DNA from: Parazoarcus communis SWub3 = DSM 12120
Lineage (GTDB): Bacteria; Pseudomonadota; Gammaproteobacteria; Burkholderiales; Rhodocyclaceae
Length of the DNA stretch: 53,302 bases
Direction of reading: 5' to 3'
Assembly (NCBI RefSeq): GCF_003226565.1
Contig: NZ_QKOE01000024.1
Span: forward strand, 1 to 53,302
In this document: positions 24,671 to 33,416 of the stretch, in pieces
How positions within the stretch are numbered: position 1 is the first letter of the stretch
Layout: every line of letters begins with the position of its first letter
Program-made: the position numbers and the translations under genes
The notes under the pieces: model-generated
What the model was told of the DNA's origin: nothing
What the model saw: the letters and a program-made list of their open reading frames with translations, nothing else
Database searches by the model: none

Positions 24671-26836
24671 TTGCGAGTATTTGTGAAGCCTCAAGTCCAA
24701 CACAAACTGTTCAAGGTTTCGGATCATCCTGATCTGGCTATCCCTCGCAGAGGTGCGTGTGTTGCTGTGGCAGTCATGGCGCTTGCATGGCCAAAGGCTG
24801 TGGTCTGGGCGGCTGATGATGATCTTTTCTTCAGCGACTTGCCGATCGTGGCCTCGGTCAGCCGTTTGCCTCAACGCTTGGCTGACGCGTCGGCGTCGGT
24901 GACGGTGATCGATCGTGACATGATCAAGGCCAGCGGCGCACGTGACCTGAACGATATATTCCGGCTGGTGCCCGGATTTCAGACCTATCCCAACAATACC
25001 GATGCGGCCCGGGTGACCTATCACGGCTTGACCGATGAGGATTTTGCACCGCGGGTGCAGGTGCTGATCGATGGCCGGTCGCAGTATTCTCCGCTGTTCC
25101 GCAATGGTATCAACTGGGCAACGTTGCCGGTTGCGATCGAGGATATCGAACGCATCGAGGTGGTGAGGGGGTCGAATTCCGTCTCCTATGGTTCGAATGC
25201 CTTCCTCGGCGTGATCAACATCATCACTGTTGATCCTGCGTTGGTCAGGGGCGTGTCGGTGGGCGTCAACTACGGCAATCAGGGCGTGCGCGACCTGACC
25301 CTCCGTTCCGGGGGACGTTTGGGGGAAAGCGGTGATTTTCGCTTTACATACCAGTCCAGGGACGATGACGGACTGGAGGACCAGTTCGACTGGAAGGACA
25401 TGTTCCGGTCCCGCCTGTTCAACCTGCATGCGGATTTCTGGCTGACCCCGGCGGATCAGTTGATGCTCAGCCTGGGGCATGTCGAAGCGCGGACGCGTTT
25501 GGGCAGGCTGGCGCAAAGTGGCGGGGTGCTGCTGGGTGGAGAGTCTCCCGGAAACCCGTTCCGTTACTTTGATCAGTCATCAACGCAGTTGCAGGCGCTC
25601 TGGCGTAGAGCGCTGGGCGTGGATTCGGATGTTCAGTTGCGCTATTCCTTCACTCAGGATCGCGGGTCAGAGCAGCATGTCGAGCGGCGTAGGCTGAGCG
25701 GTGTCAATTATCTGGCATCGATCGATCTCTACGGGGACCAGGGAAGCCGGCATGAGCTCGAAGGGCAGCACATGTTCTCGCCAATCGATTCGATGCGCCT
25801 GGTGTGGGGGGCTGGACACCGGATAGACAGCCTGCGTTCGGATACCTACATCGAGGGTCGGGATGAGGTTAGTCGTCGTGTATCGCGACTATTCGCCAAC
25901 GCCGAATGGAAGCCGCTGACCTGGTTTACGGGTAACCTGGGGGCCGCAACCGAGTATGACTCGATGGCCGGACGTAACTTTTCCCCACGGTTGAGCACAA
26001 GTTTCCACCTGTCGCCGGCGCATACGATCCGACTGGGAGGTTCGCGTTCGTACCGAACCGCAGGTATTGTCGATTACCGCGGTGACTGGGTGGTACGAGG
26101 ATTTGCATTGGCAGATGGTACCCCGCTGGATTCACCCGTGATCTTGGGTCGGTCGTACATCGGGGATCCGGACCTGCCGCAGGAGCGGGTGGATACGGCT
26201 GAGCTGGCCTACCTGGGAGAGTGGCCGGCTGTACATGCCAGTCTGGATGTTCGCCTGTACCGGGAGAGAGTCAAGGGGCGTCTGTTCAATGTGCAGGTGG
26301 AGGTCTGTGGCGTTGCGCCGATTGCGAGTTGCGGCAATGCCTACACCACCATGCCGATCCAGGATCTGGAAATTGACGGTCTGGAGTACCAGCTGCGTTG
26401 GCAGCCGTTCGATTCGACCCGGATTGTGCTGAGTCAGGCCTGGACTGACATCTCATCCGACTACCGTGCAGAGGCGCTGGCAGCTTCACCATGGCTGGCA
26501 TGGAGGGCGGGGCGGATTGATGAGCATACCGAGCGTTCGGCACCGCGTCGCAGCAGCTCTGTGCTGCTCATGCAGCGCTTGCCCGGTGGTGTGGATCTGT
26601 CGATCGCCGGATACTGGATGGAGTTCATGAAATGGACGCAGAATACCGCGGTGGATGCCTACCGTCGCTTCGATCTGCGTCTGGGCTACCCCTTCAATAT
26701 CGGGGGGCAGAAGGGCGAGATCGCCTACACCGCACAATCGATCAATGGCGCTCATGGCGAATTCAAGGCGGACGGCAGTCCCGCGGATCGCGTTGTCGAT
26801 ACCCGTCAGTGGGTTAGTTTGCGCCTCGATTTCTGA
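24671..26836 (+). CDS. TonB-dependent outer-membrane receptor (copy 1 of a paralogous pair)
   Basis: The protein is about 721 aa if it begins at TTG 24671 (GGAG 8 nt upstream); a GTG at 24683 is an alternative. After a signal region ending near VVWAADD comes DLFFSDLPIVASVSRLPQR, a TonB-box-like lead. The plug domain follows (ASASVTVIDRDMIKASGARD, RLVPGFQTY, VLIDGRSQYSPLFR, IERIEVVRGSNSVSYGSNAF, GVINIITVDP), then a barrel ending in the outer-membrane C-terminal Phe (WVSLRLDF). The ligand is not known. It is strongly similar throughout to the receptor at 28026-30227 and lacks neighbouring ligand-specific genes. Confidence 0.92.
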   Translation: MRVFVKPQVQHKLFKVSDHPDLAIPRRGACVAVAVMALAWPKAVVWAADDDLFFSDLPIVASVSRLPQRLADASASVTVIDRDMIKASGARDLNDIFRLVPGFQTYPNNTDAARVTYHGLTDEDFAPRVQVLIDGRSQYSPLFRNGINWATLPVAIEDIERIEVVRGSNSVSYGSNAFLGVINIITVDPALVRGVSVGVNYGNQGVRDLTLRSGGRLGESGDFRFTYQSRDDDGLEDQFDWKDMFRSRLFNLHADFWLTPADQLMLSLGHVEARTRLGRLAQSGGVLLGGESPGNPFRYFDQSSTQLQALWRRALGVDSDVQLRYSFTQDRGSEQHVERRRLSGVNYLASIDLYGDQGSRHELEGQHMFSPIDSMRLVWGAGHRIDSLRSDTYIEGRDEVSRRVSRLFANAEWKPLTWFTGNLGAATEYDSMAGRNFSPRLSTSFHLSPAHTIRLGGSRSYRTAGIVDYRGDWVVRGFALADGTPLDSPVILGRSYIGDPDLPQERVDTAELAYLGEWPAVHASLDVRLYRERVKGRLFNVQVEVCGVAPIASCGNAYTTMPIQDLEIDGLEYQLRWQPFDSTRIVLSQAWTDISSDYRAEALAASPWLAWRAGRIDEHTERSAPRRSSSVLLMQRLPGGVDLSIAGYWMEFMKWTQNTAVDAYRRFDLRLGYPFNIGGQKGEIAYTAQSINGAHGEFKADGSPADRVVDTRQWVSLRLDF

Positions 26837-26941
26837 GCGGAATCACTGCTCCATGCTCTGAGACCTCTGCCCGATACCTGCCTGATTTGTCCTGCCGCCT
26901 GACCTATATTGGGATTGTCATGCTCAAGGGAGGGGACGGCA

Positions 26942-27754
26942 ATGGCGATGCTCAAGCGGGGAATGAAAGGCGCGGCGGTCAAGCGTCTGCAAAAGCAGCT
27001 CAAGGCCCGGGGTTTCGATCCTGGATTGGTCGACGGAGATTTCGGTGGTGGGACTGAGGCGGCATTAATTGCCTTTCAACTCAGCGAGGGTTTGGTGTCG
27101 GACGGCATTGCCGGCCCGCGGTCACTCGCTGCGCTCGAACTGGCCAAACCTGCTGACATCTGGCCGGATGTGCTGCCTGGCGTCAGTGTTCAAGCTGTTT
27201 CGCAGATGTTTCCCTTTACGCCCATCGGCAACATCATCGAGAATCTGCCGCCGGTGACGACAGCTTTGTCCGAATATGGGCTGACCGACAAACCGATGGT
27301 TTTGATGGCGATGGCAACGATCCGTGCAGAGACCGAGAGCTTCAAGCCAGTGGCAGAGGGTTTGTCGCGTTACAACACTTCGCCGCGTGGCCATCCCTTT
27401 GATCTTTACGATAATCGCCGCGATCTGGGTAATCGGGGAGCCCCTGATGGGGAGCGTTTTCGTGGTCGTGGCTACATTCAGCTGACCGGGCGGTTCAACT
27501 ACCAGCGATACAGTGAACAGCTTGGTTTGGGACAGGGCCTGATCGACAACCCTGAACTGGCTTCGGATCCGTTGATTGCCGGCCGTCTGCTGGCCGCCTT
27601 TCTGAAGGACAAGGAGGTTCAGGTCAAGCGAGCGCTGCTGGAGGGGGATTTGCGTCACGCCCGTCGCCTGGTCAATGGCGGTAGCCACGGTCTGGACCGG
27701 TTCAGTGACGCTTTTCGTCGTGGCGAGTCTGTCATTCCCGATATGATGACGTGA
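26942..27754 (+). CDS. Peptidoglycan-binding domain/GH19 lysozyme-chitinase-like protein
   Basis: The 270-aa start MAMLKRGMKG (ATG 26942) follows AGGGAGGGG by 6 nt. Residues 1-65 are a PG_binding_1 repeat (AVKRLQKQLKARGFDPGLVDGDFGGGTEAALIAFQ). The rest is GH19/endolysin-like, with MAMATIRAETESFKPVAE holding the likely catalytic Glu, then FRGRGYIQLTGRFNY. No signal peptide is seen, so it would need holin, phage-like or other export; the architecture is common in endolysins and also in T6SS cargo. It lies between the two receptor genes. Confidence 0.82.
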   Translation: MAMLKRGMKGAAVKRLQKQLKARGFDPGLVDGDFGGGTEAALIAFQLSEGLVSDGIAGPRSLAALELAKPADIWPDVLPGVSVQAVSQMFPFTPIGNIIENLPPVTTALSEYGLTDKPMVLMAMATIRAETESFKPVAEGLSRYNTSPRGHPFDLYDNRRDLGNRGAPDGERFRGRGYIQLTGRFNYQRYSEQLGLGQGLIDNPELASDPLIAGRLLAAFLKDKEVQVKRALLEGDLRHARRLVNGGSHGLDRFSDAFRRGESVIPDMMT

Positions 27755-28025
27755 TCCGTCTTTCTCTGCAGGGCAGGCTATTTATCTGTTTACACCACGC
27801 GATACAAGCCGGTTACAATCGTTTCCAGCCTGTTACTATAGTAATAGCCCCCAATGATGGCGCTGTCTTTTTTTGACGATGCCTGGGTTCGGGGGCAGTT
27901 GTTTCCTGTGGCCTGTTGTAAGGCCCTTATGGGCGGGATGTGTGGAGGTGTCCGGAGGCGGGTGCCAAAGCTTGGAAAATCTGAGGCTGGGCGATCAATT
28001 GGTGGTGCAAGCGTTGCGATGTGTG
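27755..28025 (+). promoter_or_regulatory. Upstream region of second TonB-dependent receptor, with TTACTATAGTAA palindrome
   Basis: The palindrome TTACTATAGTAA occupies 27833-27844, and AGTAATAG (27840-27847) is the reverse complement of the CTATTACT found before receptor 1. The receptor frame stays open back to 27873, but residues there look non-coding. I searched this leader for riboswitch landmarks and found none that convince. Confidence 0.4.
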
Positions 28026-30227
28026 ATGGTGGGCAAGGGGGAGATTGCGCTTGCCGATGTGTCCAGGCTTTTCTGCCGGCGGCGATTTCCGCGTAAGGCA
28101 GGGCTTTCTGTGTCTGGTCTATTTGCGGCGCTGTCACTGCTGGGGGGGGAGGCCCATGCCTTCTCCGACGATGACCTGTTCTTCAGTGATCTGCCGATCG
28201 TCGCTTCGGTCAGCCGCCTGCCACAGCGTGTAGAAGATGCGTCAGCCTCTGTGACGGTCATTGATCGCGACATGATCAAGGGTAGTGGTGCTCGCGATCT
28301 CAACGATGTCTTCCGCCTGATTCCCGGATTTCAGACCTTCCCCAATACCACCGATGCCGCGCGGGTAACCTATCACGGCTTGTCCGACGATGAGTTCTCG
28401 CCCCGACTCCAAGTCATGATCGATGGGCGTTCCCTCTACTCGCCATTGTTTCGGGGCGGGGTGAACTGGGCTACGCTGCCCGTGACGCTGGATGATATCG
28501 AGCGTATCGAGGTGGTGCGTGGGTCTAATGCAGTTTCCTACGGTTCGAATGCCTTCATGGGGGTGATCAATATCATCACCGTGGATCCTGCTCTCACCCA
28601 TGGCACTTCCGTAGGCGTCAATCACGGTAACCAGGGGGTACGTGATGTCATGGTGCGTACAGGGGGGCGCTTGGGGAGCGCAGGGGATTTCCGTCTGAGC
28701 TACCAGTCCAAGGACGACGACGGACTCAACGACCGTTTCAATTGGCAGGATTCGTTCCGGTCGCGTTTGTTTACCCTACGTGCAGATTTCTGGCTGAGCC
28801 ATCGGGATGAGCTCAAGCTTAGTCTTGGGCATGTGGATGCCGTAACGCGTCGCGGGCGTCTGGATACCGAAGATGTATTCGTTGACGGGCGCTGGATCGA
28901 GGTTCTGACGGGAAAGGAGGAGGTGGATAATCCACTGCGAAACTTTACTCAGTCGAACACTCATTTCCAGGCTTCGTGGCGCCGGGTACTGGACGATTCG
29001 TCTGATTTCCAGTTGCGCTATGCATACACGGAAGATCGTGGGTCGGAAGCCCATGACGTCGCGTTGGGGAACCTGCTCATCAGGGTCGATGCATTCGGTG
29101 GGCTGGGGGCACGTCATGAACTCGAAGGTCAGCATACGTTTGCGTTGGCAGAGGATGCCCGCGTAGTGTGGGGAGGCGGCTATCGGTTGGATAGCGCCCG
29201 ATCGGAACAGATGCTGCATGGCCTGGGTACGGAGTATCGCAGGGTTGCCCGTGTTTTCGGCAACCTGGAATGGCGTCCTGCTGGATGGATAACGACCAAT
29301 CTGGGCGCGGCAAGCGAGTACGACTCGATGGCCGGGCGGAATTTCGCACCGAGGGTCAGTACCAGCTTCCATCTGGCACCCGAGCATACCGTACGTATCG
29401 GCGCCTCTCGTGCCTACCGCACTGCGAGTACGCTCGATTATCGGGGAAACTATCTGGTTGAGCCTTATGCAACGACGAATGGGGCGCCTTTGCCTTCTCC
29501 GAATCCGTATCGCAGGCTCTATTACGGCAATGAGAACCTGAAGCCTGAAGAAATCAACACCATTGAATTGGCATATTTGGGTGAATTCCGCGCGTTGCGC
29601 AGCAACCTGGATGTGCGTCTGTTCCGTGAGCGTATTCCGAATCGTCTTTACGAGGTCAGGCGTTTCATCTCCGAACCGGTGCTGTGTGACTATCCGCCGA
29701 CTGCAGGTTGTGCTGCGCCATACACCTTGACCGAGATCCAGCGTGTGACCATTCGCGGGCTGGAGTATCAATGGCGCTGGCAGCCTTTTGATTCGACTCG
29801 GGTGATGTTTGGCCAAGCCTTCACCCGCATTGACTCCACTTTCCTTGATTCGGCGCTGGCGGATCCATCCTTGCTGACTCTCGAGGGCATATATGATCGC
29901 TTCCGCGTCGAGGCGCAGACCGAGCAGTCAGCCCCCCGCAGATCAACGTCCTTGCTGCTGATGCAGCGCCTGCCTTGGGGGGTGGATTTTTCCCTGGCGG
30001 GCTACTGGGTGGATAGCATGAAATGGACGCGCAACACGGCAGTGGATTTCTACCGTCGCTTCGACATGCGTCTGGGCTATCCCTTCAATATTGCCGGTCA
30101 ACGCGGCGAACTGGCCTACACGGCCCAGTCGATCAACGGTAGGCACGGGGAGTTCAAGTGGGAAGGAGATCCGGACGATCGCATCGTACATACCCGACAT
30201 TGGGTCTCCTTGAGGCTGGATTTCTGA
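28026..30227 (+). CDS. TonB-dependent outer-membrane receptor (copy 2 of a paralogous pair)
   Basis: The 733-aa reading from ATG 28026 (MVGKGEIALADVSRLF) gives a basic stretch, a hydrophobic core and a cut near EAHAFSDDD; the open frame to 27873 would add 51 unlikely residues. The start lacks a strong ribosome-binding site and is uncertain. The mature part mirrors copy 1: DLFFSDLPIVASVSRLPQR, ASASVTVIDRDMIKGSGARD, RLIPGFQTF, VMIDGRSLYSPLFR and the C-terminal WVSLRLDF. Differences cluster in barrel loops (for example the insert DTEDVFVDGRWIEV), where ligands are usually recognised. It is likely a duplicated receptor that has diverged in specificity. Confidence 0.9.
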   Translation: MVGKGEIALADVSRLFCRRRFPRKAGLSVSGLFAALSLLGGEAHAFSDDDLFFSDLPIVASVSRLPQRVEDASASVTVIDRDMIKGSGARDLNDVFRLIPGFQTFPNTTDAARVTYHGLSDDEFSPRLQVMIDGRSLYSPLFRGGVNWATLPVTLDDIERIEVVRGSNAVSYGSNAFMGVINIITVDPALTHGTSVGVNHGNQGVRDVMVRTGGRLGSAGDFRLSYQSKDDDGLNDRFNWQDSFRSRLFTLRADFWLSHRDELKLSLGHVDAVTRRGRLDTEDVFVDGRWIEVLTGKEEVDNPLRNFTQSNTHFQASWRRVLDDSSDFQLRYAYTEDRGSEAHDVALGNLLIRVDAFGGLGARHELEGQHTFALAEDARVVWGGGYRLDSARSEQMLHGLGTEYRRVARVFGNLEWRPAGWITTNLGAASEYDSMAGRNFAPRVSTSFHLAPEHTVRIGASRAYRTASTLDYRGNYLVEPYATTNGAPLPSPNPYRRLYYGNENLKPEEINTIELAYLGEFRALRSNLDVRLFRERIPNRLYEVRRFISEPVLCDYPPTAGCAAPYTLTEIQRVTIRGLEYQWRWQPFDSTRVMFGQAFTRIDSTFLDSALADPSLLTLEGIYDRFRVEAQTEQSAPRRSTSLLLMQRLPWGVDFSLAGYWVDSMKWTRNTAVDFYRRFDMRLGYPFNIAGQRGELAYTAQSINGRHGEFKWEGDPDDRIVHTRHWVSLRLDF

Positions 30228-30265
30228 CGCAGCCGGTAGGAGACCCGTTTGTCGTGTCTGGGGGG

Positions 30266-31870
30266 TCAGCGGCCGTTGCTGATCGCCAGTGCGACCGCTT
30301 CTGCCACGCGGATGCCGTCCACGCCAGCAGACAAAATGCCGCCAGCGTAACCAGCGCCCTCGCCAGCCGGGTACAAGCCTTTGACGTTCAGGCTCTGGCA
30401 GTTCTCGCCGCGGGTCAGGCGCAGGGGTGACGAGGTCCGGGTTTCGACGCCGGTCAGTACGGCGTCGTGCATGGCAAAGCCCTTGATCTGGCGGTCAAAG
30501 GCGGGCAGGGCTTCGCGCATGGCTTCGATGGCGTAGCCAGGCAGGGCGGTCGAAAGGTCACCAAGCTTGACGCCAGGCTTGTACGACGGTTCGACCGAGC
30601 CGAGTGCCGTTGATGGCCGCCCGGTGATGAAATCGCCGACCAGCTGGCCAGGGGCTTCGTAGGTGCCGCCACCCAGTTCGAAAGCGCGGGATTCCAGCGC
30701 ACGCTGCAGGGCAATGCCGGCCAGCGGACCGCCGGGGTAGTCGTCCGGCGTGATACCCACGACGATGCCGGCATTGGCATTACGCTCGTTACGGGAATAC
30801 TGGCTCATGCCATTGGTCACGACCCGGTTCGGCTCCGAAGTGGCGGCTACGACCGTGCCGCCCGGGCACATACAGAAGCTGTACACCGCGCGCCCATTCC
30901 GCGCATGGTGCACGATCTTGTAGTCGGCAGCGCCAAGCAGGGGGTGGCCGGCATACTTGCCGAGACGGGCCTTGTCGATCAGCGACTGGGGATGCTCGAT
31001 GCGGAAACCGACCGAGAACGGTTTGGCCTCCATGAACACGCCGCGTTCGTGCAGCATCTCGAAAGTGTCCCGGGCGCTGTGGCCGAGGGCAAGGACGACG
31101 TGATCGCTGCGGATCTGCTCGCCGCTGTCTAGCACCACCCCGCGTAAATGTCCATCCTCGATCAGCACATCAACCACGCGTTGCTGGAAGCGGATCTCGC
31201 CGCCGAGCGATTCGATTTCCGCACGCATGTTCTCGACCATGCCAACCAGGCGGAAGGTGCCGATGTGCGGCTTGCTGACGTAGAGGATTTCCTCCGGGGC
31301 GCCGGCCTTGACGAATTCGGTCAGCACCTTTCGTCCGTAGTGTTTCGGATCCTTGATCTGGCTGTAGAGCTTGCCGTCGGAGAAGGTGCCCGCTCCGCCC
31401 TCGCCAAACTGAACATTGGATTCGGGATTGAGCACGTTCTTGCGCCACAGACCCCAGGTATCCTTGGTCCGTTCGCGCACTGCCTTGCCGCGCTCCAGCA
31501 CGATCGGGCGGAAACCGGACTGCGCCAGGATCAGCGCGGCAAAGATGCCACAGGGGCCGAAGCCGATCACCAGAGGCCGGTGCGCAGGCGGCGTGCTGGC
31601 CTGCGCAACGAAGTGGTAGCGGGTGTCGGGTGCGGGATTGATGTGGCGATCACCAGCGAAGTGCTTGAGAACTTTCGCTTCATCGCGCACATCGGCGTCG
31701 ATGGTGTAGATGAAGGTCAGTGCGTTGTTCTTGCGCGCATCATAGCTGCGCTTGAATACGGTGAATCCGAGCAGGTCGCCATCGGCGATGCCCAGGCGCT
31801 TGACGACGGCGGGGCGGAGGGCGTCTTCCAGGTGTTCGAGTGGCAGTCGGAGTTCGGTGATGCGCAGCAT
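30266..31870 (-). CDS. FAD-dependent dehydrogenase (COG2509-like oxidoreductase)
   Basis: The protein is 534 aa from MLRITELRLPLEH (ATG 31870); upstream codons to 31963 lie in the intergenic region. An N-terminal domain (about 1-90) precedes a FAD-binding fold with VIGFGPCGIFAALILAQSG and VLERGKAVRERTKDTWGLWR. FGEGGAGTFSDGKLYSQIKD and the end GLYPAGEGAGYAGGILSAGVDGIRVAEA are hallmarks of this uncharacterised dehydrogenase family. It is probably cytoplasmic. The substrate is unknown. It is convergent with receptor 2 and divergent from rlmJ. Confidence 0.85.
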   Translation of the reverse strand: MLRITELRLPLEHLEDALRPAVVKRLGIADGDLLGFTVFKRSYDARKNNALTFIYTIDADVRDEAKVLKHFAGDRHINPAPDTRYHFVAQASTPPAHRPLVIGFGPCGIFAALILAQSGFRPIVLERGKAVRERTKDTWGLWRKNVLNPESNVQFGEGGAGTFSDGKLYSQIKDPKHYGRKVLTEFVKAGAPEEILYVSKPHIGTFRLVGMVENMRAEIESLGGEIRFQQRVVDVLIEDGHLRGVVLDSGEQIRSDHVVLALGHSARDTFEMLHERGVFMEAKPFSVGFRIEHPQSLIDKARLGKYAGHPLLGAADYKIVHHARNGRAVYSFCMCPGGTVVAATSEPNRVVTNGMSQYSRNERNANAGIVVGITPDDYPGGPLAGIALQRALESRAFELGGGTYEAPGQLVGDFITGRPSTALGSVEPSYKPGVKLGDLSTALPGYAIEAMREALPAFDRQIKGFAMHDAVLTGVETRTSSPLRLTRGENCQSLNVKGLYPAGEGAGYAGGILSAGVDGIRVAEAVALAISNGR

Positions 31871-32032
31871 GAGATGAGTTCCACAGATGGGCGATCGACT
31901 CGCCAGAAGGCGCGATTCTAGCGTATCGGCAAAGTTGCCGATGTCTCCAGATGTGATGTCCACGTGTCACCCGGTGCAGCATGGAGCCGACTGCGGTGGT
32001 AGCATTCTGCCCTTCGCCCAAGCCTTCTGCCC

Positions 32033-32878
32033 ATGCTCAGTTATCGTCACGCCTTTCATGCCGGCAACCACGCCGATGTGCTCAAGCACACTGTGCTGCT
32101 TGAATTGCTCGATTATTACAATCGCAAGGACAAGCCCTGGCATTACATCGATACCCATGCCGGAGCAGGCTGTTATGCGTTGGACAGCGAGCAGGCTGAG
32201 AAAACGTCGGAGTATGTTGATGGCATCGGCCGTTTGTGGGATCGCAGTGATCTGCCTGCGCCGCTCGCCGCCTATGTGAAAGCCGTGCGCCAGTTCAATC
32301 CGCACGGACGTCTGGTGTTTTACCCGGGCTCGCCTGCGCTCGCGATGACCCTTGCCCGTCCGCAGGACCGGCTGCGCCTGTTCGAGATGCACCCTGCCGA
32401 CTACGTCTCGCTACAGCAGACCTTTTCCACCGAGACCGAGCGTGTTCAGGTACGCAAGGCGGATGGCTTTGCCGGTTTGCGCAGCCTGCTGCCGCCGCCG
32501 GCACGCCGCGCGGTGGTGCTGATCGATCCGCCTTACGAGATCAAGGATGACTACCGGTTGGCGGTCGATACCCTGCGCGATGCGATGCGGCGTTTTCCCA
32601 ATGGCACCTACGTGCTGTGGTATCCCTTGCTGGCGCGACCGGAGGCGCGTCAGCTACCGGAGCGCCTTGCTGCGCTGGGCGCAGAAAGCTGGCTGGATGT
32701 CCGGTTGGCGATCAAGGGGGCGCCGCGTGACGGCTTTGGAATGTTCGGTAGTGGCTTGTTTGTCATCAATCCGCCCTGGGTGCTACCCGAGCGGCTTGAG
32801 ACGATGATGCCCTGGTTGGTGGAGGCCTTGCGTCAGGACGAAGATGCAGGTTTTGATCTGGAGCACCACATCGAATGA
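32033..32878 (+). CDS. rlmJ: 23S rRNA (adenine-2030-N6)-methyltransferase RlmJ
   Basis: The 281-aa protein opens with MLSYRHAFHAGNHADVLKH and YIDTHAGAGCY, the RlmJ N-terminal signature. It has the N6-adenine methyltransferase catalytic motif DPPY in VLIDPPYEIKDDY and ends INPPWVLPERLE. It methylates A2030 of 23S rRNA using AdoMet. Its last codons overlap the MazG-like gene by 4 nt. Confidence 0.94.
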   Translation: MLSYRHAFHAGNHADVLKHTVLLELLDYYNRKDKPWHYIDTHAGAGCYALDSEQAEKTSEYVDGIGRLWDRSDLPAPLAAYVKAVRQFNPHGRLVFYPGSPALAMTLARPQDRLRLFEMHPADYVSLQQTFSTETERVQVRKADGFAGLRSLLPPPARRAVVLIDPPYEIKDDYRLAVDTLRDAMRRFPNGTYVLWYPLLARPEARQLPERLAALGAESWLDVRLAIKGAPRDGFGMFGSGLFVINPPWVLPERLETMMPWLVEALRQDEDAGFDLEHHIE

Positions 32879-33243
32879 AGGACGATGCGACAGGTGGCGA
32901 TGCCCTGACCGAATTGCGCCTGGCCTTGCGACGTTTTGCCGACGAGCGTGACTGGGCGCCGTATCACACGCCGAAGAATCTTGCGATGGCCTTGTCTGGT
33001 GAAGCTGGCGAGTTGATCGAGCACTTCCAGTGGTTGAGTGCGGAGCAATCCGTCACACTCGACGAGGCTACGCGGGAGGCCGTTGCCCTCGAGATGGCCG
33101 ATGTGCTGTTGTACCTGATCCGTCTGAGCGATGTGCTGGGGGTTGATCTCGCTGACGCTGCCCGCAGGAAGATGCAGATCAACGCCGGGCGCTATCCTGT
33201 AGATAAGGCGCGCGGGCGGGCAGACAAGTACGACCGTCTATAG
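32875..33243 (+). CDS. MazG-like nucleotide pyrophosphohydrolase
   Basis: The 122-aa single-domain protein of the MazG/RS21-C6 type has RDWAPYHTPKNLAMALSGEAGELIEHFQW and EMADVLLYLIRLSDVLGVDL. The conserved EAGE...ExxD residues bind Mg. It probably hydrolyses non-canonical or excess dNTPs such as dCTP (family knowledge). The C-terminal KARGRADKYD is basic, as in relatives. It is translationally coupled to rlmJ. Confidence 0.88.
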   Translation: MKDDATGGDALTELRLALRRFADERDWAPYHTPKNLAMALSGEAGELIEHFQWLSAEQSVTLDEATREAVALEMADVLLYLIRLSDVLGVDLADAARRKMQINAGRYPVDKARGRADKYDRL

Positions 33244-33416
33244 TCCGGACGCGCGGCCGCGTCATCGTTTCACATCTGTGCAACGGATCACGGCTGCCGG
33301 TTGTTGCGCGAATACCGTCCTCCACATCCTGGATCCGGCAAAGGGTGAAATTTGCCTTGGGGCAAGTGTCACTTTTCTGAAACAATAGCGCCTTTGTTTT
33401 TGCCGGATATTCCCGC

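Noticed and set aside
24496-28025. Cobalamin or other riboswitch before the TonB-dependent receptors
   Set aside because: Receptor genes often have one, but the conserved B12-box and core elements could not be found by eye in either leader.
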